From Crocinitomicaceae bacterium (lineage in GTDB: Bacteria; Bacteroidota; Bacteroidia; Flavobacteriales_D; Crocinitomicaceae), in contig JAGYIR010000010.1 of NCBI GenBank assembly GCA_018402525.1, forward strand, positions 62,001-126,000: 64,000 nt of DNA. The letters run 5' to 3'. Below, piece after piece: positions 1 to 11,488 of the stretch (positions within the stretch are counted from its first letter, which is position 1; the number at the start of each line of letters is the position of its first letter). The position numbers were made by a program, and so were the translations under genes. The notes beneath the pieces are model-generated. The model was given only the letters and a program-made list of their open reading frames with translations, had not been told where the DNA came from and made no database searches.

Positions 1-233
1 ATCTGGATTCTCGCTCAGCTGGCCACATTACAGTGGAGAATATAGTGTCTTCGCTGCGAGATAAGCTTCCAGAAGAAGAAATCAATTATGCTGTGGAGAA
101 TGCTCTTGTCGACTCTGGCATAATGGATCCCGAGGAGGTGGATTTTGAAGGATTCCTGAAAATTGTTCAAATGGGGTCACGTACTTCCTTGGACAGTCTG
201 GATCAGTATGATTCTAGACTGAAAGACTCATGA
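1..233 (+). CDS. C-terminal tail of a calcium-dependent protein kinase-like EF-hand protein (partial)
   Basis: The reading frame is open from the left edge and stops at 231-233, so only about 76 C-terminal residues are present. An EF-hand-like loop occurs near the start (DSRSAGHITVEN) and a second degenerate one follows (DSGIMDPEEVDFEGFL). The tail has the serine-rich SLDSLDQYDSRL pattern seen at the C-terminus of plant-type CDPKs and related kinases. Both loops have lost some of the usual calcium-coordinating acidic residues, so these EF-hands may bind calcium weakly or only play a structural role. The kinase domain would lie upstream of the window. The CDPK assignment is an inference from the tail; another EF-hand protein is possible. 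Confidence 0.5.
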   Translation, partial: LDSRSAGHITVENIVSSLRDKLPEEEINYAVENALVDSGIMDPEEVDFEGFLKIVQMGSRTSLDSLDQYDSRLKDS

Positions 234-562
234 ACATTCTTTCCATGGGGATATTTGCACTGCATATGGATAAAGAACCTTGATGGAACAAAAGAAGCAG
301 GAGTTTGCAAGCTTGCACATTCAGGTGACAAATTTCCTCAATTTGAGGACCTCAAATCCAGTGCTCAGTGAGCAATGCCCACGGACTACGTGATCACCCA
401 TGTCGAGGCCAGCCTTTGAAAACTGTAAAAATAAAACTAGCGCATTTACTAGATAACAAATCACGGATGAATCACATGATGAACGTCTTGGGGAAGTCTG
501 TCTTGTTGCGGAAGGGCTGCGGAACCCACTTCACAGCAGTCTACTGCTGCTGAATTGGAAAA
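234..562. repeat. Gene-free stretch with a cluster of perfect palindromes
   Basis: No coding region is recognised between the CDPK-like stop and the trehalose phosphatase start. The segment 306-397 is packed with self-complementary words: a 12-bp palindrome TGCAAGCTTGCA (306-317), two overlapping odd palindromes with 7- and 8-bp arms (335-349 and 341-357), one with 6-bp arms (362-374), and GTGATCAC (390-397). The position, 70-165 bp after a stop codon, fits an mRNA 3' end or a shared intergenic regulator, but no function can be assigned. Confidence 0.6.
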
Positions 563-1713
563 ATGTCCATTGACGAGGAAAATATGTTATCAAGAATAAG
601 TATCGAACCCAATGAAGAGCAGCGGCGTAGAGACAGCGTCGATGCCTCCGTTATCGAGCCTTTTGCCCAGACGTATGAGCGGTGGGAGGTACGTTTGGGG
701 GTGTATTTGCATCCAGATTCCTCGTATATAAATAATAGTGGCTGATGTACTTGAGAACCATTCGCAGGCTGAGCACCCCAATTTATTGGAGAACTTTGAG
801 CAGCTAGAGAGCCTTGCCCAGGGCAAATTGGTCACTGTGTTTTTAGATTACGACGGAACGCTTACTCCTATCGTGAACAACCCTGATTTAGCTTGTTTAT
901 CCAAGGCTACAAGGGATGTCGTGCGGCGGCTGGCCCACGTGTTCCCGACCGCAATTATCAGTGGGAGAGGTAGAAAGAAAGTAGAGGAATTTGTTCAGTT
1001 GACTGAATTGTACTATGCTGGTAGCCATGGAATGGATATTGCTGCACCTAAAAGCTCAATGATAAATCTAGAGTTTCGACCTGCGGAGAAGTACGAGACA
1101 TTAATGCAAATGATCAAACGGAGACTGGAGGAGGCTACCAGTCACATTCAAGGATCATCAATAGAAGACAACAAGTACTGCATCAGTGTCCACTTTAGAA
1201 ATTGTCACCCAGATTCTTTTGAAGAAATACTGAAATCTGTTGAGAATGTAGTAGCTCAGGAACCCCAGATATTTTTTACGAGGGGACGAAAAGTGTTGGA
1301 AGTCCGTCCACGTGTTGATTGGAATAAAGGATCGGCTCTTGTGCATCTGCTGTCCATGCTCGGTATAGCCGATGAAGAAGTATTCTGTATATATATTGGA
1401 GATGACCGGACGGATGAAGATGCTTTCCAGATCCTGTCCGACAAAAGGCTTGGAGCTGGCATCTTGGTGTCCAACAAAGTTAAACACACGAAAGGGGTTT
1501 GGTCGGTCAGGAACACAGATGAAGTCAGGAAACTTCTAGAGAAACTTGCAAACTATGGAAACTCTGGTACGTTTGCCTGCCTTGTCGCGTAGGGTTTCTC
1601 TCCATGGCAGTTTTTTCATCATGTAGTATGTCTCTGACTTGTGCAGAAAGGAACTTGTGGCATTCAAAGAGTGGTTGCAAAGGCTGGAAAATCACAAGAG
1701 AAAACTGAGGTAA
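563..1713 (+). CDS. Trehalose-6-phosphate phosphatase (plant type)
   Basis: Dephosphorylates trehalose-6-phosphate to trehalose, a sugar-signalling step in plants and algae. Exon 1 is 563-688, a 49-nt intron follows (689-737, GTACGT donor), and exon 2 is 738-1566. The HAD-phosphatase motif LDYDGTLTPIV carries the nucleophile Asp and general-acid Asp; downstream are SGRGRKKVEEFV, the plant TPP signature YYAGSHGMDI, and IGDDRTDEDAF with the metal-binding acidic residues. It is a stand-alone phosphatase of about 340 residues with no synthase domain, as in plant TPPs. The last exon is uncertain: joining the 1567-1646 intron in phase gives a short tail ending near 1709, while another frame at 1648-1713 (KELVAFKEWLQRLENHKRK) looks more like a TPP tail but needs a different junction. 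Confidence 0.9.
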
Positions 1714-2434
1714 AGTAAAGCATGCGTTCTGCGCAGAAGCATTCAATAGCGATCAATGGTGTTGCTTTGCTTTAGGTGTAGATACCCCAGATCTGGGGCA
1801 ACCAACTTCCAACAAGAATCAACTTGTCCATCGCTGGTATTTGGACTTCTTTATCTGAAAATGCGTACGCCTCACTCATTTCACTCGCTCTTTGTGTTCA
1901 TGTAACCACGAAAAGCCATGGCAATCTGGCACCTCGCATACAGAGAGGGAGTGGATGCCAATTCGCAGTGGTATCCGATCCAGCGGATCCATCGATCGAT
2001 GGATATACCCATGGTCACGACCCTAGGGTACCCCATAGCTATGGCATACGATGGACTCCACTCTCAAGATTCCCCTTGTGGCACAACATATACTCTGAAG
2101 CGATGTGCAGGATCTCTAATTCTAAATCAATGCAATAGAATACATAATTGATCACACTCCTATAGACATTCAATCGGACTGGAGTTCATGACCAGTACGT
2201 TAACTGACAAAGCACCTGAGCATTAAGTAGTAGTCTGTGCCTGGCCTAAACCTTGCATATTATCCATGATAAATTATCCAATCAAATATTGTTTGTGTTT
2301 TGGCCCACTAGCCTGAGCGAAACGCGCATGATTGTCATCCTTTCAGGCCAGATCTACCAACGTAACTGCTACAACCCAACCTCAGCTCGACACTGGCATA
2401 AGCATATTTCTCATTCCTTTCCTATTTGAAAATT
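1714..2434. repeat. Gene-free stretch with palindrome-dense core (1915-2044)
   Basis: No convincing gene is seen. Short open frames at 1824-2151 have no recognisable composition or motif. The core holds consecutive perfect palindromes: GCCATGGC (1915-1922), an 18-bp palindrome centred on CGATCG (1987-2004), CCATGG (2009-2014), ACCCTAGGGT (2020-2029), GGGTACCC (2026-2033) and CCATAGCTATGG (2033-2044). Chance alone would rarely place six palindromes in 130 bp. The right end of the stretch should contain the promoter of the deacetylase gene, but no clear TATA box was identified. Confidence 0.55.
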
Positions 2435-4877
2435 ATGTATGCTTTTGAATCTGTAGGATATCAATTATTGCCACTATTGACGTGCGGTTTGCTGCTCTTG
2501 CTAGCAGCAGTCACTGTGCAAGGTAGGTAGTACTTGTTTTATACATATGGATGTTGTACTCCAACAAATCAAACGACTGATTGACCGAATGTAGGATTTG
2601 GCCCTGACTATTATTCATGCGATCCTGTCAGCTGCCAAGGGGCGTGCCACTGCCCTTCCCTATCACCACCAGGTGGGCAAGTTCCTCAAAGCATTCCTCA
2701 GTTTGTCCTCATCACTCATGATGACGCCATCTCTCCTCTAGCGAATACCGTTGTTCGATCTGTTACAGATGGTTTCAAAAACCCAAATGGATGTAATGTA
2801 GTAGCGACGTGGTTCACGACTTCAACTGGCTCAAGCTGTGATCTTGCCAAATCTTTGTACGATGAGAATCACGAGATTGCATTGCACACTGTTAATCATA
2901 AATCTCTTTTACCAGGCTTGGCTGATATGGAGAACGAAATCATGGATGCTAGACAAGATATGGAAGCGTGTGGGATTCCTAGGGAAGAAATGGTTGGATT
3001 CAGATCTCCCTACTTGATCCACAATCCCTCTGTGAGGCGTATCCTTCACAAGCACAATCTTCTCTACGATTCCTCCATTATAGATTTCATTGGCAGTCAG
3101 TCGACGACAACAAAGAATTTTGGAAATAGACTGTGGCCTTACAGCATGGACTCTGGGATAATTCAGAACTGTGCTTGGACAGCACCAGCTGGATCCTGCA
3201 CAGAGGATGAAGTGTATCCAGGGATGTGGGAGGTTCCTTTGTGGCCTCTATTGAACGATACTGTTGACCAGCCTAATAATGGTAAGCATGCGCGTGAGAT
3301 TGATCTGATTTGACTAAAGTACTCTTATTTTTCTTGAATATTCCATCTGCAGCCTACAGCATGGATCCTGGACCAGGATTCGGGGGTGATCTTTACACAA
3401 CATTGGTGACAAATTTTGATGAAGCGTACACTGGCAACAGAGCGCCGTTCCCGCTCTTCACACATGCACAGTGGTATACAGATGAAAACATTGCAGATAC
3501 TCGAAAGTTCATTGAGTATGCTCTCGGCAAAGGCGATGTCTACTTTGTGACAATCAAAGAGCTGCTCCGTTGGATGCAGAATCCTGTCTCTGCAGCCAAC
3601 TATAGAAAAGTGGCAGATTGTAAGCCAGTAAATGTCCAGCCACCCGTGAAAAAAATGTGTCAAGTTTATGTCGTACAACCTGGGGATTATTTGGAATCGA
3701 TTGCGGGCAAATTCGGTGTCTTAAATGTGAATGATTTGACCAAGATTAACCCAACTTTGCAGACTCAAACTTTGCAGCCAGGGGACAGAGTAAATATTCC
3801 GCCTTGGGATGATACCTGTCCTCCAAGTTCAGAGATAGAAGCAACCTATAGTTCAACAGAAGAAATAGTGGTAAACAAGCCTCCAGAATGGAGCGTGGGT
3901 GGAGAAGAAGGAGCTTCAGATCCTGCAGACACTGGTGTAGGAGTGACAGGAGATGATAGAGTACCTATCGATCAGATGCCTACTCAGCATCCTGGGATAG
4001 AGGATGGACATGATCTGTGTCAGATCTGGACCGTATCTAACGGAGAGAATATACAGGGCATATCAAGAGCCACAGGTTCGACTGTGGAATCAATTAAAGT
4101 ATTGAATGGGCTGGAGACAGAAAACCTCTCCATTGGACAGAGACTGAAAATACCCCCCTATGCCCTATGCTGCGACGTGGATGCATGCGAGGGATCTCCA
4201 AACCAGGAAGAGATTGGAACAAGAGTAGATATCAGTATGAAACTGATGGGAAATCAAGCTGTTGATGATGGGGTTATTGAGCAAATCAAGTCAGTTTTGG
4301 CAGGTGAACTGGACATTCCATCTGGAGCTATTACAGCCCAGGCTTTGTCCAAAAGGAGAAAAAGAAGAAATCTTAGACAGGAAGATGTCAACACCAGCAC
4401 CCTTCTGTTCTCAATTGCCACAAGTACCCCAAGAAGATTGCATACTAAAGTGTCTGAGGAATTGAGGTATGCTTCAATGGACCTATGTGACTGCTTCATC
4501 TGCCCATTATCTTCATAACAAACATATCAAAGTATCCACATCTTGGCAAATACAATGAATTCAACTTTGACTTGTGTAGGTCTGGTGATCTTGAATCGAT
4601 TTTGTCTGGGTTGGGCTTCTCCATTGTCAGTATGCCTGCAGTCAAATCATATGAAGACGGTGTGGAGCTATCTCCAGGGACACAAATGAATACCGAAGAA
4701 CCAAATAGCAGCTCAACGTTTTGGACCACTCCTGTAATCGTTGGAGTCGCCGTCGGAGGTTCTGTTGCATTCCTTGCTGCAGGTTGTCTTATGGTCTATT
4801 GCATTCTTCGCAACAGGCGAAGTCCATGTCAAAGCAATCAGCTGAAGGGCAGAATCTTCCATCAAGGGTGCCTGTAG
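2435..4877 (+). CDS. Secreted, membrane-anchored chitin deacetylase (CE4) fused to two LysM domains
   Basis: Four exons (2435-2522, 2595-3281, 3353-4466, 4580-4877) give about 728 residues. The first ATG yields a signal peptide with a Leu/Ala-rich core (residues 12-26). A polysaccharide deacetylase domain follows: motif 1 THDD (about residues 70-73, catalytic and metal Asp), motif 2 HTVNH (metal His 127 and 131), motif 3 FRSPY (about 165-169) and a MWEVPLWPL motif. The closest pattern is the animal-type chitin deacetylase. Two LysM modules follow (about 361-406 and 481-525), then a membrane-proximal domain with a basic RRKRR run, and one transmembrane helix (about 682-705) with a short cytoplasmic end. 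An alternative last-exon frame would extend the tail to 4990. Expected role: N-deacetylation of chitin or another GlcNAc polymer at the cell surface while the LysM modules hold the chain. GFAT follows immediately downstream. Confidence 0.85.
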
Positions 4878-4990
4878 CAGAAGTTTCCTTAAGAGCATCC
4901 CATTCAAAGAAATTGGATCCTTGCGAAATTATCGTTAACACAGGTTTTGACACACCAACAACGCCCAACCAGAGGACAGCTTTCAAGTGA

Positions 4991-5410
4991 TGGTTTCTTT
5001 CATTTTTCCTTCGCAATCATCCTCGACAGTTCTATTGCATGTAAACTACCATTACAAAGATCTTTTTGAGAATCAACTATGCTGGCACTATCTTGTCGTG
5101 GCAAGATAATCGCCAGGTACAGGAAGGTGTACTCTGCAGCATAGGCATGCAGCGTTTCAGGCGCGTCAGCATCATTTGCATCATAGTGGCAAACTGTGAT
5201 GACTGGTCTTCACCATCAACTAAAGGACGGTATCTCAGCATCTTTCTCATTGTATCAATTCAATATTGAACTAATTAAAAAGCTTCTAATACAATTGAAA
5301 GAGCATATTTTGTCGGCGCCACGGGAGTAGACTCAACGAAAAAGAACAAACTTGGTTTGTATCTCATCAAAGATAAAGGCGATTCGACCCGAATATATAT
5401 CTCAGTAAAT
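4991..5410. other. Intergenic stretch before GFAT, nothing specific seen
   Basis: This AT-rich stretch contains only short frames without family resemblance. It should hold the 3' end of the deacetylase-LysM transcript and the promoter and 5' leader of the GFAT gene. No RNA gene or repeat was recognised. Confidence 0.4.
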
Positions 5411-7927
5411 ATGTGTGGTAAGATAATATCGAAGCAATTGTCTGTTCATTTCGCCGGAGTACTTAATCTCTGCGGATGACTCGGCCTAGATCTGTGTTTC
5501 CGTTGCGTGTGGAAATAGCTGTCTGACTGGATTCTACTGATTGCAGGAATCTTTGGTTTCTATTTTTATGATGTAAGTGCAAAGAAGCAGTCTTTCGGGC
5601 CGCAGCATTTTGCCGACGGAAACTGTCTGCCGATGAACGAGTTTGGGTGTGCCTTTGGGACCAACTACTTTTTCGACTGCCTTGCAGGTCCGACACTCCA
5701 AGAAGCAAATTATGGACACTTTGTTCGAAGGTCTTCGGAGGCTTGAATATCGTGGATATGACTCGGCTGGAATATCGCTGGATCTTCCTGTACAGGTACG
5801 TAGGGGCGTTTGTTTCTAGATCAAAATTGGCCAATTCTGATTTCCCTTTCCCGTTTGTACAGAGCCCAGATGAAAGCAATGAGGAGAATAAGCCTGTTGT
5901 AATCAAAGCAAAAGGAAAAGTAGCTGACTTAGTCGCATTGGTTGCCGAGGAAATGGAAAGCCTTCAGATTGACCAGGGTGCAAGTGTGACCACTCATGCT
6001 GGCATTGCACATACACGTTGGGCAACACACGGGCCCCCATGTGCCACAAATTCGCATCCCCACGTTTCATCCAGTAATCACGAGTTCGTGGTAGTTCACA
6101 ACGGCACGATAACAAATTATAGAGCCCTCAAAGAGTTTCTGTTGAAAGAAGGAGAAGAATTCATGACTCAAACAGATACAGAAGTCATTCCAAAGTTATG
6201 CAATTTCTTGTACGGAAAACTACCAGAGCCAATACCTTTTCCTCAGTTAGTATGTGAAGTTGTTAAGCAGTTAGAAGGGGCTTATGCATTGCTGATCAAA
6301 TCATCAGTGTATCCAGGAGAGCTAGTTGCATGCAGAAGGGGTTCACCCCTGATCCTAGGAATGAAATACGGTATCCAAGGGGGGCCGGCACCCAAATCAC
6401 CTGTTTCACCTAATACTCCTTTGACTCCAAAGTTGACAGGATCAACTGCATCAGCACCGCACTTTCCGGATCAAACTGGAGGGACATCAGACAATCCTTC
6501 TTATGGACTAGAACTATTCCTGGCTTCGGAAGCATCTGCTGTGGTGGAACACACTAAGCAGTGAGTCTTTTTTACCCTTTGCATGAATGATACAAAGATA
6601 CTAAACACCATGTTTTGATTTGTGTAGGGTGATTTATCTGGAAGACAACGATATAGTGCATATGAGGAAAGGAGAGTACACTGTGTATAATTGGAATGAT
6701 GTTGATTCAGCCTCTGTCGAGGTCCGAAGGACGATTCAGACACTTACGATGGAAGTCGGTCAGATAATGAAAGGTGGTTATGACCATTATATGCAGAAAG
6801 AGATATTTGAACAGGCTGAGACCATTGCTCAAACCATGCAAGGGCGCATCAAAGCAACCCCTTTATCTCCGATTAAGTTTGGTGTACCCAACGTTGATAG
6901 ACTTCTCTATCCCCGGGTAAGGTTAGGAGGGCTTGTTGACTTTGTTTCCACCATCAGACGGAGTCGCCGGATCATATTCATAGGATGTGGAACATCTTAT
7001 CATGCTGCCCTCTGCTCCAGGCAGACAATGGAGGAACTCACACAGATGCCTGTTGTGCTGGAATTGGCAGGAGATATCCTGGACAGAAGATGCCCGATAT
7101 TCCGTGATGATACATGTGTTTTTGTGAGCCAAAGCGGTGAAACTGCAGATACAATGCGAGCAATGGAATATGCCAAGGGAAGTGGTGCATTGTGTGTGGG
7201 AATCACAAATACAGTTGGCTCAGCAATTGCAAGGAGTAGTCATTGTGGTATCCATATTAATGCTGGTGCAGAGATAGGAGTTGCAAGTACCAAAGCATAT
7301 ACTTCACAAATCGTTGCAATCACAATGATGGCCATTGTTTTAGCAGATGACCAAATAAGCAAGAGGAAAAGAATCAACGAAATTGTCGATTCTTTGTTGG
7401 AGCTGCCTGATGCAATCAAAAAATGCCTGCTCTTAGATGACTCCATCAGATCACTGGCAGAGAGCTTGAAGGGCGAGAATTCACTTCTCATGTTTGGAAG
7501 AGGCCGAAACTATGCCACTGCTGTGGAGGCTGCTTTGAAAGTGAAAGAGGTATCGTATATGCACAGCGAAGGAATCAATGCCGGAGAAATGAAGCATGGA
7601 CCTTTGGCCCTTGTTGATGAACATATGCCAATTATAGTCTTTGCAACAAAGGATGAAATGCATGGGAAAATGCAGGGAGTCATACAGCAGCTCATGGCCA
7701 GGAATGCAAGGTTGATCATCATCTGTAACGAAGATGAAATAGACATTTTGGATATGGTAGGGGATAGGTACCCTCTGATTATGGTGCCCAATGCAGATGA
7801 GGCCCTGCAGCCGGTAGTAAACATTATTCCATTACAGCTGCTGTCGTATCATCTGACTTTGTTGCGGGGATTCAATGTAGATCAGCCAAGAAACTTGGCT
7901 AAAAGTGTCACTGTGACTGAAGAATAA
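5411..7927 (+). CDS. GFAT: Glutamine:fructose-6-phosphate amidotransferase (glucosamine-6-phosphate synthase)
   Basis: Makes glucosamine-6-phosphate from fructose-6-phosphate and glutamine, the committed step towards UDP-GlcNAc and so towards chitin. Exons: 5411-5417, 5547-5572, 5688-5795, 5863-6560, 6628-7927; about 712 residues. Splicing rebuilds the N-terminus MCGIFGF with the nucleophile Cys2, which must be exposed after Met removal. The glutaminase domain shows LRRLEYRGYDSAGIS, HTRWATHG and HNGTITNY. Two SIS sugar-isomerase domains follow (GCGTSYHAAL, SQSGETADT, GVASTKAYTSQ, GRGRNYATAVEAALKVKE), and the protein ends PRNLAKSVTV as this family does. A Ser/Pro/Thr-rich insert (about 6376-6500) separates the halves, as in eukaryotic forms. 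Its position beside a chitin deacetylase is notable because GFAT is otherwise a housekeeping gene. Confidence 0.97.
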
Positions 7928-8531
7928 TGCAAATTTCTTTTTTCACGTGATTCCTGAGGCAGCAAGAATTCTCCAGACTTGTCGGCACCCCTCGTGAGTC
8001 ATGAGCAACATGTCCTCCAATACTGCAGTTGGGGATCATTCGTCTCCGTTGTGAAATTATCTACAAGCGACGTTACAGGTGCAGAGATGGGATTTATTCA
8101 CTGCGACTGGAAGGGGAAATTCGAATCGCCCAGTATTCCTTCTGTGTACTGGGGGTTATTTTCAATGGAAGATGTGGTCTTGATTGTCCACCTTGCTATC
8201 CCGCTGATGGCGTCATTCCTATGTTTCCATCTAGCATCATGTAAAGAATTCAATGTCATTGAATGTCTCTCAAGCCAAACATGGAACAATGGTACTCTCA
8301 ATGAGATTGCGCCTGAGATGCAGCGCGTTGGGACTACAGCTGGGCATACGAGGCCAATGCAAGTAACATTTACTCCAATATGCTTGCATAAAAGCAAAAT
8401 CTTTTAAATCTAGAAGGAAATCTATCGGAATTGCACTATAGAATCATCGCACCCTACAATGAGAACGTCCTCGCACGAAGCAGCGCAGCAGCAGTTACAG
8501 TGACGTGTTCCGTACAGAGCGGATGTGAAGG
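7928..8531. other. Intergenic stretch after GFAT, one odd palindrome
   Basis: No supported gene. A 142-codon frame (7979-8407) has no family resemblance and overlaps another open frame, so it is treated as chance. A 17-bp odd palindrome with 8-bp arms (ATTCAATG / CATTGAAT) lies at 8248-8264, and a 7-bp-arm inverted repeat (CCCAGTA / TACTGGG) lies near 8140-8165. Confidence 0.4.
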
Positions 8532-11005
8532 ATGTCACACATAGCAAGATGTATCCTTTATTTATTCCTCTCATGTTTTGGATTGAACGTGATAGACGGT
8601 ACGGTATCTTCTTCTCGGAACGAATGGCTGGCTCTGTGCGAAACTTTGTTAAAATCCCGTCACCCTCTGCAGCGCGTCGGCTCGGATCTAACAGTGCAGA
8701 GATAAATGGAAATTATAGGTCTTTGAAACAGGAGGGCTCGTTCCCTCCTGGAGTTGCAGGCATTGTCGTTAACAGTGAAGGTGAGCTTGCCGAAGCCTTT
8801 AGAAACAAGGAGAGATTTATCAAACTGCGTTCTCATATAATTCTCTCAGGTGATTACGCTGGAGATAAAGCATTACTTCCTTCTATCAAAGCCTCCGTAA
8901 CAATCGAGGCTGAATGTCCCACGCCCTATGATGGGAAATGTATGATCAATGCCCAAGGCTTGGGGCAAATTTTCTTTGCAGACAATTCTGCATTCCTGGC
9001 CGGTGTTGAAATGTCATTCAACAATATAATTTTCATGAATGGATATGCGTCGAGTTCTCAAGGTGGTGCCCTTGGAAATCAAGGAGCTATGTCCATAACT
9101 TTCACAAACTGTGACTTTGTAGAGAACTCAGCAGGTGCCGGTGGAGCTCTCTCTTTTGTCGAGGGAGCTTTTCCTGTTCTACAGGGGTGTAAACTGGTTG
9201 AAAATGCTGCTGCTACCGATGGATCCGGATCTGGAACAGGAGGCGCAATTATCATGACAGGTGCTGGGGCATTCTCAAATTGTAGATTTGTGGGCAACAC
9301 AGCTCAGAATGGAGGTGCAGTTGGCATCGGTGGCTCTGCTAAATCTATCTTTTTTGACAACTGTGATTTTGTGGTAGGTTAAACGCTGCCCTGATGACTA
9401 AACATCCGTTCTTTACTCATTCTACTTTCTGGTATCTTGGTGCAGGACAACGATGCAGAAATTTTTGGGAATGACATCTACATGGAAAGTTGGGTTGCAA
9501 CAGTCGCGTACTTTAATCCTTTCCCTCCCCAGGCAGATGTGTATACCAATCCATTGAATATTCAGCCATTATCGTTAATGCCACCAATGTTCTATCCAGA
9601 TGCTGTGGTCTCTCCACCTCCGGCTCCACCGAACCCACCCAGTCCACCACCTCCAGCTCCGCCAGCACCTCCAAACAGAAAAGACTGGGTTTATACAGAA
9701 GATCAATTATGGGATGCCTTAAATAATGGTAATGCGACGATAACATTGGGGGCACATATTCAATTTGCTCAGCAGGGCAGATGGGCTTTCACTCCCCCTC
9801 CTCCAATCTTGTCCGAGGTGAGGGTTTATTCTATGTGTGAGGGCTATGGGTCCACATGCATCATAGATATGGCTGGTTCTCGCTTTCCACTATTTGATGT
9901 AAGGACTGGAGGCATCATTGAAGTCTATAATGTCAGAATGATGAATGCCGCAACAACAGGGGATGGTGGAGTTGTTCAGCTTAGTGCACCGCAAAGGGCC
10001 ATTTTTGATTCATGCGCTTTTGTGGGTAATTATGCAGCCAATGGCGGAGCAATCAATATCAAGGGTTCTCAGAATTCAATCATGTTTAGGAACTGCGAAT
10101 TCAATTTGAATTGGGCTGATTCAAAAGGTGGGGCAGTGTATCTTGTAGGGTCAGCAGTGCACTTTGATGGATCCTCATTCTACCTGAATCAGGCCAATAG
10201 TGGAGGGGCTATTGCAATGGGCCCTGGGTCGACAGCATATATTCTGAATGCGAATTTCACAAATAACAAAGCAGCAAAGTGGGGAATGGATGTCTTCTTG
10301 ACCACACCAGTGGGATCAAAAATATATCTCAACCAGTGGCCTCCAGAGAAGGTAATGCAAGTCTTTCCTCGTCAATCTGTGATTGAGTGGTACTATGCGC
10401 CACCACCTATTCCACCTTCACCGCCCTCACCTCCACCCAATTTCAAGAGGGCGCCGTATCCGCCTCCTGGGCCACTCCCTCCTATGAGGCAGAAAAATCC
10501 ACCACCAAGGTAAGATCCTTCATGCTTGATACTTCAAAGTGCTATATAACTCATCAATAATTTCGATTGCTTGTGCAGTCCGCCCAATTCTCCTCCTTTC
10601 CCACCTCCAGCACCTCCTTCTCCTCCAATGGACAACTTAGTTAAAGGGCCTCCCATCATATGGGGTGCAATCTATACAACTGGGATGCTGGTAATCGTCA
10701 TGCTTTTTCTCGTCTACGTAGCAATAAATCACAAGAAGTATTTCCCTCGCGTTAGAAATCCAGAGGAGTTGCGTGCAAGACTTGCAGGAGAGTATGAGGC
10801 ATCATCAGACGAAGATATCTCCGTTGCTGGTTACTCTGACATCAGCGACATCGACGAAGATTTGGCGCTCGCTGAAATATATCACGAACAGAAGCGAGAA
10901 GAAGAAATTCTTGGTTCGATAGCACATGAGGAAGCCCTGGAAACACCACTAGAGGCTAATATTGATGCATTGAAGCCGAGCAAAAAGCATGAAAAGACAA
11001 TGTAA
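8532..11005 (+). CDS. Proline-rich (pherophorin-like) beta-helix type I membrane protein
   Basis: Exons 8532-8598, 8673-9373, 9446-10509 and 10579-11005 give about 752 residues. The first exon encodes a signal peptide (MSHIARCILYLFLSC). The ectodomain has two blocks of parallel beta-helix-like repeats: recurring short units with conserved F, C, N and GGA positions (for example NCDFVENSAGAGGAL, NCRFVGNTAQNGGAV, SCAFVGNYAANGGAI), as in Chlamydia polymorphic-membrane-type and algal wall proteins. SPPP/PPAPP-rich linkers near 9608-9680, 10399-10495 and 10579-10630 resemble hydroxyproline-rich wall glycoproteins. One transmembrane helix (about 10660-10720) is followed by an acidic cytoplasmic tail of about 90 residues. 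Likely role: anchoring or shaping the extracellular matrix. It shares the + strand with the deacetylase and GFAT. Confidence 0.75.
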
Positions 11006-11488
11006 ATCCCTCACTCTCGACATTCCAAGTCAAGACTTTGAAGTGTTTCAATTGACTACAATGCGAACGACGAAGGAATTCTTGCGCATCTGCAGCTTCC
11101 TCCTCTTTGGGGGATCATGATGCGATCGAATGATTGCAGTCATGACCATTGATCAATGGAAAGACTTTGATCATATGATCATGCATGATCAACTTGATTG
11201 GCACTCATGCCCATACTCCATGATGGCCAGGGCCAACTACACTTGCAGCCTCTTGGCTGATCACCATCTGCAACGCAGACTGATTAAATTTGTGTCAGAA
11301 TAAGTCATTTCTGTGAATAAGATATTCCTGTCAAGGCTCTATTAAAGAGTCGCTACACATTCTCGTTGACCCGAAAATTACGTCAGTTGACTCCCACGTG
11401 GCCTCTCATTGGGGCAACGCCCACTAAGTATCGGTGAGAGAGGGAATGAAATTATAAATTTATCTGGATCTAGTTACTCATCGGGAAT
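11006..11488. repeat. Intergenic stretch with five TGATCA palindromes
   Basis: TGATCA occurs at 11150, 11168, 11175, 11186 and 11258, four of them within 42 bp and two separated by a single base. No gene is recognised. The right end carries an ATTGG/CCAAT-type box and a TATA-like element serving the next gene. The cluster could be a binding-site array or a fold-back element in the upstream 3' UTR. Confidence 0.5.
11453..11458 (+). promoter_or_regulatory. Candidate TATA box upstream of the small coiled-coil gene
   Basis: TATAAA lies 31-36 bp upstream of the ATG at 11489, and an inverted CCAAT box (ATTGG) lies at about 11409. The short spacing would leave an almost absent 5' leader, so the assignment is tentative. 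Confidence 0.3.

Noticed and set aside
7979-8407. 142-codon open frame after GFAT
   Set aside because: No domain, no signal peptide, overlapped by a competing frame, and located where 3' UTR and promoter are expected.
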